Shown here one piece after another: positions 12,352 to 13,104 of a stretch of DNA of 13,104 nucleotides; position 1 is the first letter of the stretch, and each line of letters opens with the position of its first letter. Source of the DNA: Baffinella frigidus (taxonomy: Eukaryota; Cryptophyceae; Cryptomonadales; Baffinellaceae). The translations under genes and the position numbers were made by a program. The stretch spans positions 41,807 to 54,910 of the forward strand of contig MU647587.1 in NCBI GenBank assembly GCA_026770585.1, written 5' to 3'. The notes beneath the pieces were generated by a model that was not told the DNA's origin, made no database searches, and worked only from the letters and a program-made list of their open reading frames with translations.

Positions 12352-12420
12352 ATTGATGAATACATTCCGTGATATGAGTTGAGAGGGTTCCGAGTTGAGC
12401 GCAGAACCTGAGCCAGGGAA

Positions 12421-12545
12421 CCACGCCAGATTGGACGAGGGGGTTGGATTTTTAATTGCGTACCAGGGTACGCATGTTAACATTTGAAACCCCTGCCTTG
12501 AGGAGGAATCGACTTTTGGCGACCCCTTCCAAGACGCTGGCGTGG
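12421..12545 (-). mobile_element. TIR element family 3, copy 2 (125 bp)
   Basis: Reverse-complement copy of 4743-4868 with perfect CCACGCCAG/CTGGCGTGG ends. AA lies on both flanks (possible 2-bp target duplication). The central hairpin TGCGTACC-AG-GGTACGCA (12457-12474) differs from the first copy's at three paired positions, each change matched by its partner. Confidence 0.87.
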
Positions 12546-12773
12546 AATGTGGGGCAGCCGTTGTCAATTTTGGGCGGCGGGCCCGCCGCAAAGGCTTTGT
12601 ACCAGGAGACAAATGGTACAACACGGTGCCGGTAAAACACTTTGAACTATGCACAGTTTTCGATTTGGTCAGCAGTGGTAGTACCTTCGACGCAGGGCCT
12701 CATCTGATCAATCTCAGGCGGGCCCACCGACACTTTCACTTTCTGATTCTGACCCCCCTTATTATTTATGCAT
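12546..12773. other. No gene recognised
   Basis: A 90-codon + frame crosses this stretch but shows no domain and continues into the palindrome at 12774. GGCGGGCCCGCCG (about 12575) is a short palindrome. Confidence 0.4.
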
Positions 12774-12899
12774 CCGGTCTCGAGTTGAGGCTAGGACAAA
12801 ATTTATCAACTTAAGATCAATTGCCCACAAAAATGCGAGGAATCCTCGCGTTCGGTCCTTAAGTTGACAAATTTTGTCCTAGCCTCAACTCGAGACCGG
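12774..12899. mobile_element. Long near-perfect palindrome, 42-bp arms
   Basis: Arms 12774-12815 and 12858-12899 match at 41 of 42 positions, beginning CCGGTCTCGAGTTGAGGCTA. The 42-bp loop contains its own perfect hairpin GCGAGGA-A-TCCTCGC (12835-12849). About 15 bp after it, CATTTCTAGGCTCGAG echoes a family 4 terminus. It could be a fold-back transposable element or an inverted duplication. Single copy here. Confidence 0.92.
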
Positions 12900-13010
12900 A
12901 AATCATCACTCATTTCTAGGCTCGAGAGCGATTGAGAAGAACAAGTACCTTCGGTCCTGGAAAGCCGAGACCCACGCGTACTTCACCACTCCCTGCCAGT
13001 GCACTTCGCG

Positions 13011-13104
13011 TGTCTGTCAGCTTATGTCTGCGTGTCAACTTAGGGTGTCTGTCAGCTTATGTCTGCGTGTCAACTTAGGGTGTCTGTCAGCTTATGTCTG
13101 CGTG
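13011..13104 (+). repeat. 35-bp satellite running off the right edge
   Basis: Units start at 13011, 13046 and 13081 with exact sequence (TGTCTGTCAGCTTATGTCTG, then CGTGTCAACTTAGGG). The third is cut by the window end, so the array length is unknown. The identity of the copies implies recent expansion. Confidence 0.95.

Overview
This window is a eukaryotic chromosome end. Bases 1-51 are seven perfect copies of the 7-bp telomere repeat TAAACCC/GGGTTTA (plant-type TTTAGGG), C-rich on the + strand as expected when base 1 faces the chromosome tip. That repeat occurs in the green lineage and also in dinoflagellates, chromerids and some cryptophytes and other protists, so the sequence alone does not fix the species. 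A green alga or a similar protist is my inference.

I see no protein gene, rRNA or tRNA that I would defend. The longest open frames are about 140 codons, lie on overlapping strands, and take their odd composition from tandem DNA repeats whose period is a multiple of three (21-bp and 33-bp units, GGGGTT runs). The window is subtelomeric repeat DNA.

Layout: (i) 1-655, telomere, degenerate telomere-like tracts and a duplicated subtelomeric unit of about 140 bp. (ii) 653-1136, a 21-bp minisatellite present as two arrays in opposite orientation. (iii) 1590-3000, a GC-rich block with a dispersed GGCCCGCCTCGGG motif, into which fold-back elements are packed: four copies of a 123-125 bp family (a fifth lies at 4164) and two inverted copies of a 106-bp family. 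(iv) 3000-6000, more fold-back elements, an apparent 133-bp retroposon-like insertion with an 11-bp target duplication and an uninterrupted paralogue, and several pairs of inverted copies. (v) 5945-7000, 33-bp repeats, a repeated GC-rich CCCTGCGGACGCGAC unit and an interstitial CCCTGAA tract. (vi) 7024-8380, another fold-back element, an imperfect minisatellite of about 100 bp rich in G runs, and a cluster of hairpins. (vii) 8830-9080, a GGGGTT/GGGTTTA tract in the orientation opposite to the telomere. (viii) 9205-12900, further terminal-inverted-repeat (TIR) elements, a 120-bp segment duplicated about 600 bp apart, and a long near-perfect palindrome. (ix) 13011 to the right edge, a 35-bp satellite that runs out of the window.

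The most informative feature is the set of short, apparently non-autonomous TIR/fold-back elements (about 80-210 bp). Several can be dissected from within the window because a second copy, or an unoccupied version of the insertion site, is also present. No transposase is encoded here, so any mobilising enzyme must lie elsewhere. Two families with CCAC termini show possible 2-bp target duplications. In one pair the central hairpin differs at three base pairs and every difference keeps pairing, which suggests either selection on the fold or template-switch repair of the hairpin.
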